This document shows, piece after piece, positions 1 to 12,394 of a stretch of DNA of 64,000 nucleotides. The stretch is taken from contig CM075651.1 in the NCBI GenBank assembly GCA_037953625.1, forward strand, positions 157,179,501 to 157,243,500, read 5' to 3'. The translations under genes and the position numbers were made by a program. Below the pieces are notes generated by a model. It saw nothing but the letters and a program-made list of their open reading frames with translations. It ran no database searches and was not told where the DNA came from. Every line of letters begins with the position of its first letter. Within the stretch, counting starts at the first letter, position 1. This DNA comes from Crotalaria pallida (Eukaryota > Streptophyta > Magnoliopsida > Fabales > Fabaceae).

Positions 1-447
1 GATACCCTTATTCTTTTTTTTTTCCAATGTCTGACTCCCCGAAGTTACTTCTGAGTTTGTCATATACCCCTACCACCAATTCTGATAAATTTTGGTGACA
101 TGTAACATCGGAATACTGATCAGACGCAGGAGGTTGGTCATTTGATGCTGCGTGATGTCACATGAGTGAAAACGATCTCTCTCTTCAATTTTTTTCTCTT
201 TTTTTTATTTAACTAAAAATATAAAAATATTAAATTTTTTAGTTTTTTAAATATTTTAAAAAAAGAATCTTCGGTCACGGGGCACCAGGTGCTTAACCTC
301 CTGCGTCTGATCAAGATTATGATATTACATGTCAGCAAAATTGGTCAGAATTCAGAATTGGTAGTAGGGTATATGACAAACTCATAAGTAACTTCGGGGA
401 GTCAGACATTGGAAAAAAAGAATAAGGGTATCTGACAAAAATACCCA
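1..447. mobile_element. Fold-back/TIR element, cut by the window's left edge
   Basis: Positions 1-134 reappear as an inverted copy at about 297-431. The left arm runs from GATACCCTTATTC to GACGCAGGAGGTT, and the right arm from AACCTCCTGCGTC to GAATAAGGGTATC. The interior of about 160 bp is AT-rich and has no gene. The right arm continues a little past 431 (TGACAAAAATACCC), so the true left end probably lies outside the window and no target duplication can be tested. The arm length suggests a non-autonomous DNA transposon, possibly Mutator-like; the superfamily is not established. Confidence 0.7.
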
Positions 448-736
448 AAACTTTAGGAACTTGTGACATAATTAAGTCTTCCTAAAATATCTCAATAGAG
501 TGATTGTATCATTTAATTTTTGTTTTGTTCTCAATACTTAATTTTTTTTCCTTCTTATATTTGAGACCGGAGAAAACAATATTTGTAATACTTATATTGT
601 GCAGTATTAAAAACAAAAAAGTAAAGAGAGATTGAAACATAAAACATGAAAAAAAAATTATTTGTGTAATTGTAAAAATAAAAGGTGACAGAGTGACGAA
701 GCTTGTTGGTTGGAGCTTTTGGTCCTTGCTTGGTTC
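448..736. other. AT-rich intergenic DNA
   Basis: There is no gene or clear repeat here. Short frames that overlap this stretch are broken and have no family signature. The last eight bases (729-736, CTTGGTTC) are the left target-site duplication of the following hAT element. Confidence 0.5.
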
Positions 737-924
737 TAGGGATGGCAATTGGACCCGGACACGCGGGTAATACCCGCAATGGGTTCGGGTCCGGGTCCAA
801 AAAAGAGACCCGTGGGTCCAAAGAGTGGACCCGTTTGGGTACCCGCTTTAAACGGGTCTGGGTCTGGATCTGAGATATTCAGACCCGTGGGTACCCGGAC
901 TCGTTCATATTTATATATATGCAT

Positions 925-956
<32 letters not shown>

Positions 957-1287
957 AGTATGTTTGTGTTTAACGAGATAATTTCTTTGATATCTGCGAG
1001 TATTTAATAGTGGTAGGGATTAATATTAAGTAGAGTGTTTAATAATGTATTAAGGATCCCTCGGTTTATAAAAAAAAACATAGAAATTAATTTAAAAAAT
1101 AATTTTTTCTTTTAAAAAATTTCTAATGGGTACCCGCAAAACCCGTCTGGGTACCCGAAGACCCGCCTACACATTATGCAGCGGGTACCTGGACGGGTCT
1201 GGGTGGGTCCGGATCCAGTAATTGAAGAACAGGTCTGGGTCCGGGTACCCCATTACCCGGACCCACCCGGACCCATTGTCATCCCTA
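737..1287. mobile_element. hAT-type MITE with perfect 8-bp target duplication
   Basis: The element starts TAGGGATGGCAAT and ends ATTGTCATCCCTA, giving imperfect terminal inverted repeats. It is flanked by identical 8-bp direct repeats CTTGGTTC at 729-736 and 1288-1295, the hallmark of hAT insertion. The subterminal 120-150 bp at each end are dense in short GC-rich words (GGGTACCCG, GGGTCCGG), probably reiterated transposase-binding sites. The middle is AT-rich with a TA microsatellite near 917-953. It encodes no transposase. Length is 551 bp. Confidence 0.9.
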
Positions 1288-1295
1288 CTTGGTTC

Positions 1296-2004
1296 GAAGC
1301 CAGCATGATAGAGAAAGAGGAAGAGTAAATTCATTTTCTCACTACTTAAATATTATACCTATTACTTTGAGGTATTTACAATTTTACCAGGTTGAAAAAC
1401 CTCTTTCAATAGGTCAATAATAAAGTGGATGAGTCCACCCGAAAAAAAAAACAGGTGGACATTAAAACTCTTCTTACCCAACAGTAGCCTCAATGTTTTA
1501 TTTTCTTTATGTATGCTTTCTTTTCTTGACTTTTATTCATCATAAAGGGTTTAAATATATATTTGGTATATTTATGAAAAAAAATTACTAAATTACATTT
1601 TGCTTGCTCAGGTCGGGAAAAACTACCCTCTTAAACTTTTTTTAAAAAAAAAATATTATCCACTTGCGTGTTTGGTATAGCTAGTAAAAATGATATTATG
1701 ATTATTTTTCTCATATTATAATCTGTTTATGTTTGGGTATTTATCTGAAAAATGAAATTAAGCTAATCTAATTTGTTTGGATTATGTAAAGAAGATTATT
1801 TTTTATTGAGTAAATTACAAAAAAAAAGGATATGATGTGATAAGTGGGTAATTAATGCGATGAAGTGATAAGCGTGAAATAGGAAAATTACATGGGTCTA
1901 AAAAATAATCTTTCAAAAAATAATCTCAAATTACTATTAGTTAGCTTATAGATTTTGATTATTTTTCTAAGAATATAAGCTAAAATTATAATCTGTATTG
2001 CAGT
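1296..2004. other. AT-rich intergenic DNA without a gene
   Basis: This stretch is low-complexity A/T-rich sequence with homopolymer runs. I see no open frame of note and no structured repeat. Confidence 0.5.
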
Positions 2005-2185
2005 TTTTTTTTTTTACACCAAGGGTATCCCCAGCCGAAGACTAATCCTCTCCGAGGCGTAGAGATCACCGAAGTGGGTTTTGCCTCTACCAACAAAGTC
2101 TTTTCCATCCCCACGGCAGGGATCGAACCCCTGACATCATGCTTAAGGAACCCAGCTATCTACCAACTGTGTTGGGCTTCGTTGG
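2005..2185 (-). mobile_element. tRNA-derived SINE, minus orientation
   Basis: On the minus strand the sequence begins CCAACGAAGCCCAACACAG, carries a pol III box B word GGTTCGATCCC, and ends in an A tail (seen as a T run at 2005-2016). Near its 3' end it contains a segment (CGGTGATCTCTACGCCTCGG) that recurs in diverged form in the tandem units at 45-49 kb. I could not find a convincing target duplication, so its limits are approximate. Confidence 0.65.
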
Positions 2186-2262
2186 TTAGGCGAAATTGTT
2201 TTATGGATGATGTTATTTATAATAAATTTAATATATGTTTCACGCACTTTAATTCAACTTTT

Positions 2263-2449
2263 TTGGATGAACCAGGGTATCCACCCGCACAACTAGGTGA
2301 CTAATCCATCGCACCACGGTCGGGCCATTTCGGAGGCGATGATCTTAATAAGGCTTGCTCCATTCACATGCGCCTCGGGTACGACTCGAACCCGCGACCA
2401 CATGCTTAAGGGACACAAGCCCCTTCTACTTGGGCCAGCCTCCACTGGT
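2263..2449 (-). mobile_element. tRNA-derived SINE with 18-bp target duplication
   Basis: The insertion is bounded by identical direct repeats CACTTTAATTCAACTTTT at 2245-2262 and 2450-2467. On the minus strand it starts with a tRNA-like region: an A-box-like TGGCCCAAGTAG, then a box B GGTTCGAGTCG about 40 bp later. This structure is typical of plant SINEs mobilised by LINE enzymes. It has no coding capacity. The short frames across it are an accident of its GC content. Confidence 0.85.
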
Positions 2450-2467
2450 CACTTTAATTCAACTTTT

Positions 2468-5400
2468 AATACTAATACAAATTAAAATCATAATTATTTA
2501 CTGTAATACATCTACTATATTTATATAAAAAGATCCTTTTTCGAGGTACCACGTTTGTCCGCTTAAGGAATACTCGCATTACGTTTGTCCGCTTAAGGAT
2601 TACTTGAACCAGAGTGTTTGTAGGTAAATAATATTATCTCTAATCAAAATTATAATTTGAAATTAAATAAATTATCTCTCCAAAGTTATAATTTGAAATT
2701 AAATAAATTATCTATATTTGAAATCATTATCCTCAAAAAGATAAACCCAAAGAGACGAGGCTTAAGTTCATGATAAACTCAAAAATCTAACAAAAGTTTA
2801 TTTATCTATAACTCTTTTTAGTTATCACATATTTCAAACTATAATTATGATGATTTCTCAAGTCTACACATACTCATGTCTTCCATAATCATGAAAGTCA
2901 CCTCGCTCCTTCATCATTCTCCTTTATTTTTTATTGTTCATCAACCACTTCCTCTTTCTATGTGTCTGCCCTCCTCGCAAAAACTCAAAAGAGCTCTCCT
3001 CTTTGCTTTGTGTTAATGAGAATGAGTCAATTGAAGACCTAAAAGAGGAAGAACTGTGACCAGATCAACATCAATACAGAATTGTAACGCAAGGAAAGCC
3101 GCAGTTGCAAGTTGCAACGTAATAGATGAAAATAATTGTATATAATAGCATTTGCTTATAATTAATTTTGTTTATTGTAATAAATTTTGATTATAGAGGA
3201 GTTTTCCACAATTGTATATAATAGGATTTGCTTATATACTTGATATCTTTGATGTTTTGTAGTTGCGACATTCTTCTTTTCCTATTAACAAATTTTGCAT
3301 AAGATCTTAACCTGGATCAGGTGTTCTTAATTATTATTTTATTATGGAATGCCCTTTTTTAGTGGGTCTTTTATATTTTTTTTAGCTTTTTTTAATGCAA
3401 AAAAGATCATTCTTTAAATGGGAAAAAAATACGAGGTACGAATGAAATAGATATACTTTTTCGGATCTGGGAGCTGATAAAAAATATTAATTTTTTTCCT
3501 CTTAAAAATAAATATTTTTCAATACGCTTATAAATAAATAAATAAAATCTATCAATGTATATAATAAGTATTATCCTTGGGAATATGTAAATAAAGATTA
3601 TAAAATATAAACTATTTTTTTTTGGTGAACTAAAATAAAATATTTATTTAAACTATAAGTAGTATAGTAGAACTTTTATTCCCTACACGTCAACCCAAAA
3701 GCTAAACTTAAAAAAAAAAACACAAAGTTACATGCATTTCAAAAAGTAAAAAAAAAATCAAAATGATTAGAAGATTAGGATAAAGAAGATTTTTTTTAGG
3801 ATCAAATCTTATGATTAACTTGAGATAAGATAAACGAAGAACAAATCAAAATATTTAAATATGAATATTAATAAATGTGATAATTATATTAAAAAAAGAT
3901 AATTGTAAAAAAAATATTAATTTACGGTTCAAATAAATATAAGAAATACTTATATTATTTATTATTTTGAGCTCCATTTTTGAGCTTTACTTGAGACAAT
4001 TTTTCCTAATACACTATTTATAACAAACAAAACAATATTTTATCAATATTGAAATTGAGAGTATCCCGATATTTTTTAAAGGTAAAACAAATTAAAAAAT
4101 TATATTTTTTTTCAAACATTATAAATAATATGGATATATGATTAAATATAATGATTATAGTTTTATATAAAGATATTTCAAAAAATTATTTCAAGATAAT
4201 TCAGATAATTAGGATAAAGATTTTTTAGAATCAAATTTTATGATTAACTTGAGATAAGATAAACGAAGAAAAAAATCAAAATATTTAAATATGAGTAATA
4301 CTAATAAATGTGATAATCATATTTATAAAAAAATGGTAATTGTAAAAAAAATATTAATCTATCCATCAAATAAATATAAGATATATCTTATAATATCACG
4401 AAATAAAAAAAAATCAGAATGTATAATTTTGATTTAATTATGACTTTTCATATTAAAGGATTTATTATATTCAAAAGATGTTAAATTATCATATCCTTTG
4501 AAATATGAAATATTTTGATTTATCCTTTAATATACTCATAATACCATCAAACAAAAAATATATAGAAAAGTTTAATTTTGATTTTACTTTAGTTAATCAT
4601 AAAAAAAGAAATAATGGTATTTAAAAACGTGTTAATTCATCAATCAGCTAAATAACATCATTTTAAATATTTAATAATTATCTATACATAAACAAATATA
4701 ATATTAAATATAAAAAAAAATTCAATATCGTCTTCATGTCCTATGAAATAATGAATATTCTATTATAAAAAATAGTGGATATTCTAATTTATCCTTCAAT
4801 TTGCTCATAATACCATCAAACAAAAAAAATCAGAATATTTAATTCTGATTTATTTAAATTCATCATAATAAACTTGATAATCATATAACAAATGTTAATT
4901 TATCCATTAATTAAATAAGGAATGAGAAAAATTCCTTAACAAGTTCCTTTAGATTAATTTTTTTAAAGTATAGGGTTTGATTTGAGTCTCAGTCTTTTTA
5001 TATGGTTATTTTTTTATTGTTGTTCAATAATAATTTTTACTTTAAAATATTTAATATAAAAAATATAATATCAATAATCCGTGCATTGCACGGAGTAAGA
5101 GCTACAACTACTATGTTGACCCGTGCTACGGATGAAGTGCAAACTGTTCATTTTTTTATATGATAAATATATATATGATTTTAATTTGTAATTCTTATAA
5201 AAAAAATAAACTTGAAAAAAAATACATGGTCTAAAATTAATAAAATTTCTATTAAAATGTAAACATTGAAAAATAGAATTTTGAATGGTGGTAATTATAA
5301 TGAAGTCAAAATTTGGATGATAGTGATCTAATAAAGTCTATTGCATCATTCATTCAAAATCTTATCCTAAGGTTCCTCTAGTTTGAAACTCATACACAAC

Positions 5401-5890
5401 TATTTTAAACTTTTCTAGAACCTTTTCATTTATATGAACATATGAGTATATGATTCCTAGTGAACTCCAAGAATTCAATTAATATATATATATATATATG
5501 TGTATGTATGTGTGGTTAGAAAAATTGGTTCCTTAAATAAACAATTACAATAGACAAAATAGCAAGAGAAAAAAAAAAGAAAGGAATAACATAGATAAAA
5601 TACAGTAGTTTATAGCTTTTGAGACGTGTACGAATACAATATCCTTAAAAATTATTTAGCCTTACATCTGCGAAACTTTCCCAGAATTTAATAAATTATT
5701 CCAAAACAAATATTTGATACCAAGAACAACAAGAATATATGATCAACTCTTACAAGGCAATGCCAAAATCCTCTTCACTTTCTCTGTATAGAAGAAACTC
5801 TCCCCTATAAAGCAAAATAGAAAATACATCGGTATCTTTACTGCCCAAAAAACTCGATTTTTTTTTTTAAAAAAATGGGAATATTTTATT
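2468..5890. other. Long AT-rich stretch with diverged direct repeats
   Basis: No gene is visible. Small duplications are present: ACGTTTGTCCGCTTAAGGA twice near 2547-2600, and a ~42-bp direct repeat at about 2645-2725. A larger direct repeat of ~175 bp occurs at about 3778-3955 and again at 4213-4391, sharing TTATGATTAACTTGAGATAA. A third word family (CTCATAATACCATCAAAC) occurs near 4537 and 4803. A hairpin CCGTGCATTGCACGG lies near 5078, and a TA microsatellite at about 5480-5500. The stretch looks like old degenerate repeat DNA. Confidence 0.5.
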
Positions 5891-6370
5891 TAAGAAAAGG
5901 CATTAGCCATATCCATAGACATAAGATTGAAAGCACCTGGTGGAATATCTCCAATCCAGGTTCCCTCACCTAATTGGAAGGCTAATTTAGCAATAAAGTC
6001 TGCTAACTTATTCCCAGTTCTCCCCACATGCAAATTAAAAGAGAACAATAAGAAAAACAATTAGATAATTCTAAACATTCAGTTACTATTTCCCCAAAGT
6101 AGGAAAGATCACTTCTTGAAGATTTCCAAGCCATAGCGAGAGCCAAGCAATCAGTTTCAAACTCCACTTGTGTAAAGCACATACTCTTAGCCTAATCCAT
6201 AGTCCACCTCAGCGCTAAAGCTTCTGCAAGTTTTGGTTCAACGTGGATCGGTCTGAAGGTGTAAGCTGCAGCTAGAATATTCCCCCGCCCACCTTTTCAA
6301 CTTCTTCCATCAAAGCAAAGCCCCATAACCCTTTGCCAACCCCTTCCATATTCCACTTTTTACGTTATCG
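5891..6370 (-). pseudogene. Decayed RNase H-like domain of a LINE retrotransposon
   Basis: Read on the minus strand, broken frames give recognisable pieces of the plant RVT_3/RNase H-like domain that ends many LINE polyproteins: GRTGNKLADFIAKLA, then GEGTWIGDIPPGAFNL, with FETDCLALAMAW upstream. At least one in-frame stop and several frame changes interrupt it, so it is non-functional. It lies downstream, in minus-strand order, of the zf-RVT fragment at 7.0-7.2 kb, as expected for one ancestral element. Confidence 0.6.
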
Positions 6371-6900
6371 TGTAAATTTTGATAATCCAGTGTTAGAATT
6401 TTTTGGGATAGGTATGTTGGAAATTTTTAGGTAGTTGGTTTAAGAGTTTTCCGACATATATATATCGGAATTTTTTCTAACGGAAAAAATTAAAACAATG
6501 TAAATTTTCGACGGCCTTTTGTCGGAATTTTGAAATTCCGATACTCGCGTGACGGAAATTCAAAATTCTGACACTGGTTCGTCGGAATTTTAACGTGTCA
6601 TAATAAAAAAACAAACACTAACGACAAAGAAAAGACAAATAAGTTTGCTTAAAACATATCAAATGAACAAAAAATTATTTGTAAAAGGGAGAAAGAAGAT
6701 TGTGAAATGGGAGAGGGAGAGCGGGTGTTAGAGAAGAAAAAATGGAAGAAAGAGAGAAAGTGAAAGGGAAGAGAGAGAAGAAAATGAAGTTTGGAGTTTG
6801 GAAGGGTAACAGTGGAATTAAAAAAATTGGGGTTTGGAAGATAAAATGAGGATTTGAGGACTAATAGCCAGTCACTAATCGGTTTTTGTAAACCGGTAAG
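6371..6900. repeat. Short repeated TCGGAATTTT words and purine-rich DNA
   Basis: Around 6460-6600 the word CGGAATTTT and its inverted form recur several times in short tandem or inverted array. Positions 6650-6800 are strongly purine-rich (GAGA/GAAG). The minus-strand frame across the purine-rich part is serine/phenylalanine-rich low complexity and is not a credible protein. It probably interrupts the LINE remnant. Confidence 0.4.
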
Positions 6901-6919
6901 AGAATTGAGTGGGCCTTCA

Positions 6920-7250
6920 TTAAGGTTTGGTCCACATCCCATTAAAGACCCATTTGTTCCTTCTAGACCAAATAGCCCAGCCCAGACTATGTCTACCACT
7001 TGATTAGCAACATGTTCTTTGTCCCCTGCAATAATTAACTGAAGCCAGTCTCTAACTGTGTGCAGCTGAGAATAGCATGCTCCGTGGTTTCATTCTCCTC
7101 ACAACACATTGTGCAAAATGGGTCTATGTTTATTCCTCTCTTCAACAGATTAGCTTTGATAGGGAGAATATCTTTGCAGCATCTCCAAGCCACATCAAGG
7201 CATCTAGGTAACGCCTTTATTTGAAAGGAATTCATGCTTTCATTCATTCA
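6920..7250 (-). pseudogene. LINE remnant: zf-RVT domain and linker
   Basis: On the minus strand, 7035-7230 encodes a segment matching the zinc-binding reverse-transcriptase (zf-RVT) domain of plant LINEs. It has DVAWRCCKDILPIKANLLKR, then the cysteine/histidine cluster DPFCTMCCEENETTEHAILS followed by C. Beyond it, in a different frame, is WAIWSRRNKWVFNG (about 6940-6985), the usual linker before RNase H. The frame break and absence of a reverse transcriptase core mark it as a dead fragment. Confidence 0.7.
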
Positions 7251-7254
7251 AATC

Positions 7255-7560
7255 CCTTGGATTATTTTGGGGGATTTTAATACTTTTCATTCTGATAATG
7301 AGAAGCTTGGTGGTGGTGTGTCTGTTGATGTTACCTTATTAGCTGACTTTAATGATTGTGTACACACTTGTCAGTTGATTGATGTGAGGTATAGGGGTTG
7401 TTACTTTACATGATGCAACAAGCAGGATCAACATGATAGAATCTATTGTAAATTTGATCGTGCTCTTGTGAATGATTATTGGTGTATGCAGTGGCCGAAT
7501 GCAGAAACAAAGTTCCTTGTTCCTGGGGTATCTGCCCACCCCGGGCCGGGCCTGAGTATA
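7255..7560 (+). pseudogene. LINE endonuclease (EEP) domain fragment
   Basis: The plus-strand frame from 7258 reads WIILGDFNTFHSDNEKLGGG, later KFDRALVNDYW, then a hydrophobic FLVPGVSAHPGP. This is the C-terminal half of an endonuclease/exonuclease/phosphatase domain as in plant LINEs, with the GDFN motif and an SAHP version of the usual SDHxP. An in-frame TGA near 7411 replaces the expected Trp (FT*CN for FTWxN). It lies head-to-head with the zf-RVT fragment, so it is a separate or rearranged piece. Confidence 0.7.
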
Positions 7561-9770
7561 TCTTCATTGATCATGTGAGTAAACAATACATACAGGCTAG
7601 GTTGGTTTCATACAGATACTCAACCATTCAAGTAATTAATTTGCTAAAATAACTGGGTCTCATCACTCATGATAATCTTTTACACTAACATTGTGAAGTT
7701 TTCAAATCCCCTATTCATTTCCATGTCAGCGTTGCTGCTAACATTCGCATTTGTTTTAACGCACATTGGGATACATAACCCGTTGACTATTTCCATGCTC
7801 AGGCTCACTTTACCAAATCCAATTCATACACATAGATTGGTTTCATTCCTACATTAGTCTGTGGTGATGATGACTAAGCTGTACCAAGACATGGTATTCT
7901 CTATCTTAAAAACATTACACTTGGTTATGAATAGCATGCAAGAAAAAATGTCATTTTTTGTTATTTATTTTAAAGATTGAGGATTGCAGAGATTGGTTCA
8001 GCCCGTATCAATCGAACTCAAGAACGATGGTATATATAAATACCAAAGGTTGATCCGGCTGTTTTCTAAAATTCTTGGATATCACAGAACTCACTCAACG
8101 TCCTGAGGTATGCCAATTTTAATAGAAACTTCCATGTGAAAAAGATTTGATGACATTGTTGATACTTGATTGCCTTATGCCCTATCAATTTCATAGTTTG
8201 CTTATGTCCTTCTGTATTACTATTAGGCATTTATCTTTTCAAGTTCATGCTTCTTTGAATTTTATATTAGTGGGATTTTATGTCTTTGGTGCAAATCATG
8301 TTGTCCTTTGTGGTCAAGTGAACTGGTCCGTGGTTCAGCAATGGGTATTCAGTTGCTCAGAAGTGATGTTAATTGGAAAAAGAAGTCATTATAAAGCATG
8401 AAACATATGCCTAATAACTTTAACAATCATATTTAATTGGTACCTCATAATGAATTGATTACAAATTTTAAATGGTTTGAGAATCCTTTTTGTCATTGAA
8501 TAAGTATCAAATGTTAAAAGTCTGTTTAGCAAAGCTGAAAATCTCAGCAATGACAAATTTTTATTATTGGAAAATTAAGTACTGTGCTATAGCCATGATT
8601 TCGTTTTTGCTAATATCCCCTTTATTTATCTTTTTTGTCAATATTTGTTATCTATGTCTATCTTGTTGCTTATGCATAGTGTTGTAATTTTTCCTATACT
8701 CATGCCTGTGTTTATTAGTATTTTGATTTGCCTTATTTTTTCCAATACTTTCCTGCAAGGGATAAAATCCAGTCCCTCAATTATGCTTTGAGATTATGTT
8801 TGTGGTTATCTCATATCCCATATAACTGATTTTGTTTTATATTGGCTATTTCTGTTTCAATTTGTTATCATGTTTTTCAAATTCGATTGTTTGAAAACTG
8901 GTGCCAAAAACGGAGGTGGGTAGGAGGTTTTGGAATCTTATTTCTTATGCTTTGTCACATGTAAAATGTGTAAAAGTTTATTGGCTTACGAGTTTTTTTG
9001 TTTTAATGCGTAGGTTGGTTCTTCGTGGTGCTGTTTATGACAAGCCTATTGTCCTTCATTGAATTGCCCAAAGGGTCCCTGTTGAGGCTTAATCTCTAAA
9101 AATGCATCTCTTATTTGTAAGTATATAAATCATTCATTTCCTTTGTAATTCAAAATTTTGCTGAACCTTTAAGTTAATGGTTTCATAATGCTAATTTTGC
9201 TGAGCCTGATCTTGGAACCTATTATTGCTTTTGGTCATTAGCAACTTGGTTGTGCTTAGTGTGGACTCTGTTGATACTTTAGGTTGCTTAGACTACAAAG
9301 TATTTTACTGCAAAAGGCGTGCTAAGCTTATGAGTTTCTTTTAGTTTTCTGTATGAGGATTTTGCCCACCTTTCTCTCACAGATTCTCATGCCATATACA
9401 CAGGCTGTATGTTTTACTCTGATGAACATAAGCAACTCTCTTCAATTTCATGCTATTGGCTTGATGAGTGAACAGGTCGAAAAGAGTGTCTGGTAAATTA
9501 TTCAATTTGAATGCAAGTTTTTCTTTTCATTTGTTTTGTATCTAATAGTTTTTCTTTCCCGTGCTCATAGTTTTTATGATTAAAGATAGACTTATATGGT
9601 ATATCATATAAGGAAGCTCTAAATTTCATGGCATTCTTAGTGGTAGACTCCCTACTCTCACAGTGAATTTTCTGTGGCTTCCTGCATCTCTGTGCTTTAC
9701 ATGTTACCATAGATTTGTAATAGGACAAGAGAAAAGATCTCATTAAGTTATATTCTTCACTATTCAAATT

Positions 9771-9883
9771 CTGTTTTCAACATGATATTATTGCTAATGC
9801 TGCTTGCAGGCCAAATATTACTGCTAATGCTAATGTTGTTTTCAACATGATCTAATGCTGATATGATTCTGTTTTCAACATGA
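9771..9883 (+). repeat. Short repeats: TTTTCAACATGA and TACTGCTAATGC
   Basis: The word TTTTCAACATGA occurs three times (near 9774, 9839 and 9873), interspersed with ATTACTGCTAATGCT-like words. The third copy supplies the ATG of the kinase fragment. This looks like local slippage at the junction upstream of the captured exon. Confidence 0.5.
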
Positions 9884-9948
9884 AGCCAAAAAATATTGTT
9901 GCTAATGTTGATTCCAAACTTAAGACATCTGATTTTGGGCTAGCTCGA
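9880..9948 (+). pseudogene. MAP-kinase exon fragment (subdomains VIb-VII)
   Basis: The frame encodes MKPKNIVANVDSKLKTSDFG followed by LAR. This closely resembles the DLKPKNILAN...CDFGLARV segment of plant MAP kinases, especially the TDY class. It keeps the DFG metal-binding motif but has lost the catalytic-loop Asp at the first position (Met instead of Asp-Leu). A consensus splice donor GTAAGT follows at once at 9949. No neighbouring kinase exons are recognisable, so this is an isolated, non-functional exon, possibly captured by a Helitron. Confidence 0.65.
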
Positions 9949-10639
9949 GTAAGTACCATCAGCTATATTTTGGACTGTAAGTACTCACATATCATCAATG
10001 AGGATGGAAACAAATTGAGGCATGATGCTCCCCACATGGTTTCCTGTGTGGTTTGGAGACTAGGAAATAGGCCAAATCATAACTTTGCAAGCTTTTTTAG
10101 TTGTAGGGGTTATAGGATTTGCAACCAACAAGTAAACCACTAATCCTTTTAGTAGTGAGATTATGTAGGATTTAGTAATTGTGAACCTCGGGATAATTTA
10201 GGCTTCCTTAGTTTGCTAAGGAATTTATTTTTTAATGAATTTAATCTCTTACAAGGCATGCTTTAAAGGATGTAACTCCATTGATCTCTCTTGAGACACC
10301 ATGTTGTTGCATAAAGTTGGTGCTTCTATTTTAGTCTATTATGTTATTGCTACAGAAATGTTTTGTGGTATTATTTATAATGGCTACAATAGTAGGAGAC
10401 ACAAAAATTGTATGACTGATAATAATCAAGAATTAGCAAAGCTTCTTATGTTTGCAAAATTGAAATGTGATCTTCTTTCTACATTATTTTAGTTGAAAAT
10501 GACTGATATATCATGTGAGGATATGTCCATACTCTGGATAGTCATTTAGTATTCGTTGAGTGACTTTTGCTGACAATTAGATTGTTAGGATTGATAGTCA
10601 TAGTTTCATCTTCCATGGCTGTTATTCTAATTTTTATTG

Positions 10640-10830
10640 TTTATTTTTCTTTGAAATTTGAACATGTGTTGTTTGATTTTGAACATGTGCTGTTTGAGAT
10701 CGAGACTGCAATGTGTTGTTTGACATGTTCTGAAATTTGAACATGTGCTGTTTGATTTTTCTCTGAAATTTGAACAAGTGTTGTTTGAGACTTTGAGACC
10801 AAGACTGCAATGTCGTTGTGTGCCGTTGTG
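10640..10830 (+). repeat. Imperfect tandem repeat, GAACATGTGNTGTTTGA word
   Basis: The words TTTGAACATGTGYTGTTTGA and GAGACTGCAATGTNGTTG recur in order, giving an imperfect duplication of about 100 bp. No coding signal accompanies it. Confidence 0.5.
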
Positions 10831-12394
10831 TCTTTCTATTTCCTGGAACTTAACGCAGTTAACATCGTTTTATACTAAATCATTTGGTGAATACATTAGC
10901 TCTGTTAGATTAATAACATTTTTACATCAATGATTTATTTGGGATTTGTTCACATTTTACCGTTTCAATAAATTTGGGACATGTTGTAGTAAATAATATT
11001 AATTTTCAACTTCTACTGGTCCTTATTAAAGATTCTTCATGTGGTATGTTTTAAACCTACACCTTTATGGTTTGTTTAAATAAATACCTTCAGACTTAGT
11101 TTTACTTCCTCTCATTGCCATTTAGGTCTTATATATGTTGACTTTGATGTCATTCCTTGTGTTCAGTTCCCTATCGTAGTCACATACTTTGTAGCTCTGC
11201 TGATTTTCAATTATTTTTTCCTCTTTTTACTTTTTCACATTGGCTTGAAAATTGATGCTTTGCAATACATGTGAGATGCACGGGTTCCAAGAAAACAATT
11301 TGTGGATATGAGTGATAAAAGAAAATCAGCTCTAATTGAAGGTATGAGGTAAGTAAAATTTTGATGGTTGATAATATTTTAGTAATGATTAGGGATGGTC
11401 TAAGGAGAATTTCATCTTCCAGATCACTTTCCTTTCAATTCTCATATATAGTTTGTGCTATGATATTCTTTTAAAATGGGGATATTTTATCAAATAGGTA
11501 TTTACTTTTCTATTGTTATGTTTATTATTGTTTGGCTTTTCAATGTATTCTTGTTTTAAGGAAAGGCCTTTTTCTCTGATTTAAGACCTAAATATGTGAA
11601 ATCTGATTCCACTCCTTGTGGTTAGGCTCCTATCGTCATAATCTTTGAAGCTCGGTTTATTTTTAATTTAGTTGAAGCAGAAGTTCTATAATATTATTTC
11701 CATAAAAGCTTTTTTTGTTATTTTTTTATAACAAATAAGGTGGGTTTCATTACTGTGTGAGTATTCCTAACCTACTATTTCATATACTTAATACCCTTAT
11801 GATTTCTCAATGTACTGTGCTTTATCTTTGTCCATTTCATATTTCGCACAAATGTATTTGGTTTTGAAAATTTGTGTTTTCATAATATGATAGATACTTG
11901 CAAAATCGTGCAATAACTTTTACAGAGTGATTGGTTCCAATGAGCTTTGAAACCAAACTATACTCCTTCTATTCAATTAAAAAAATAGGAATGATGCCTT
12001 TAATTAGAATACCAATGCATGCTTCTATATTATCACGGGTTCTCTTTTATTAGTTTTTATTTTTTTTATTTTTTTATTGTTATAAAATGTTGGGATCATA
12101 TGATTCATAGGTCACAACCTAATATTTGCTTAAAATTTGTTGATTTTGCAAAGGATATAGAAAGACGGGTATTGGATTATGAAGAAAAACTAAAAATCAA
12201 TGAGGACACCCTCTTCTTCTTATCATTGTTGGTTAAAAACTATGAACTATGATTTCAATCTTTTTTTTTGTTTGGTAAGTTGACTACAATCTGTATTGTT
12301 GCAAGATTCGTGTGATGTATTTATATTCAAGATTGTTGTTTGTAAAGCATCCTGTAGATTGTTTTTGATCATGTATATGTTGCATTTGTAGTTA

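Noticed and set aside
749..958. Open frames of 60-70 codons rich in Gly/Pro/Arg or Asp/Pro
   Set aside because: They are translations of the reiterated GGGTACCC/GGTCC words of the hAT MITE, on both strands.
2300..2430. tRNA gene suggested by a box-B-like sequence and tRNA-like words
   Set aside because: The stretch lies within a SINE with flanking duplications and cannot fold into a complete cloverleaf by eye.
5075..5130. Hairpin CCGTGCATTGCACGG and nearby CCGTGCTACGG words as a second Helitron 3' end
   Set aside because: No CTRR-T terminus follows at the right distance, so only the hairpin resembles a Helitron end.
7669..8687. Several hydrophobic open frames of 60-84 codons
   Set aside because: T-rich DNA gives Phe/Leu/Ser/Cys-rich frames by chance; none has a recognisable domain or a consistent splice context.
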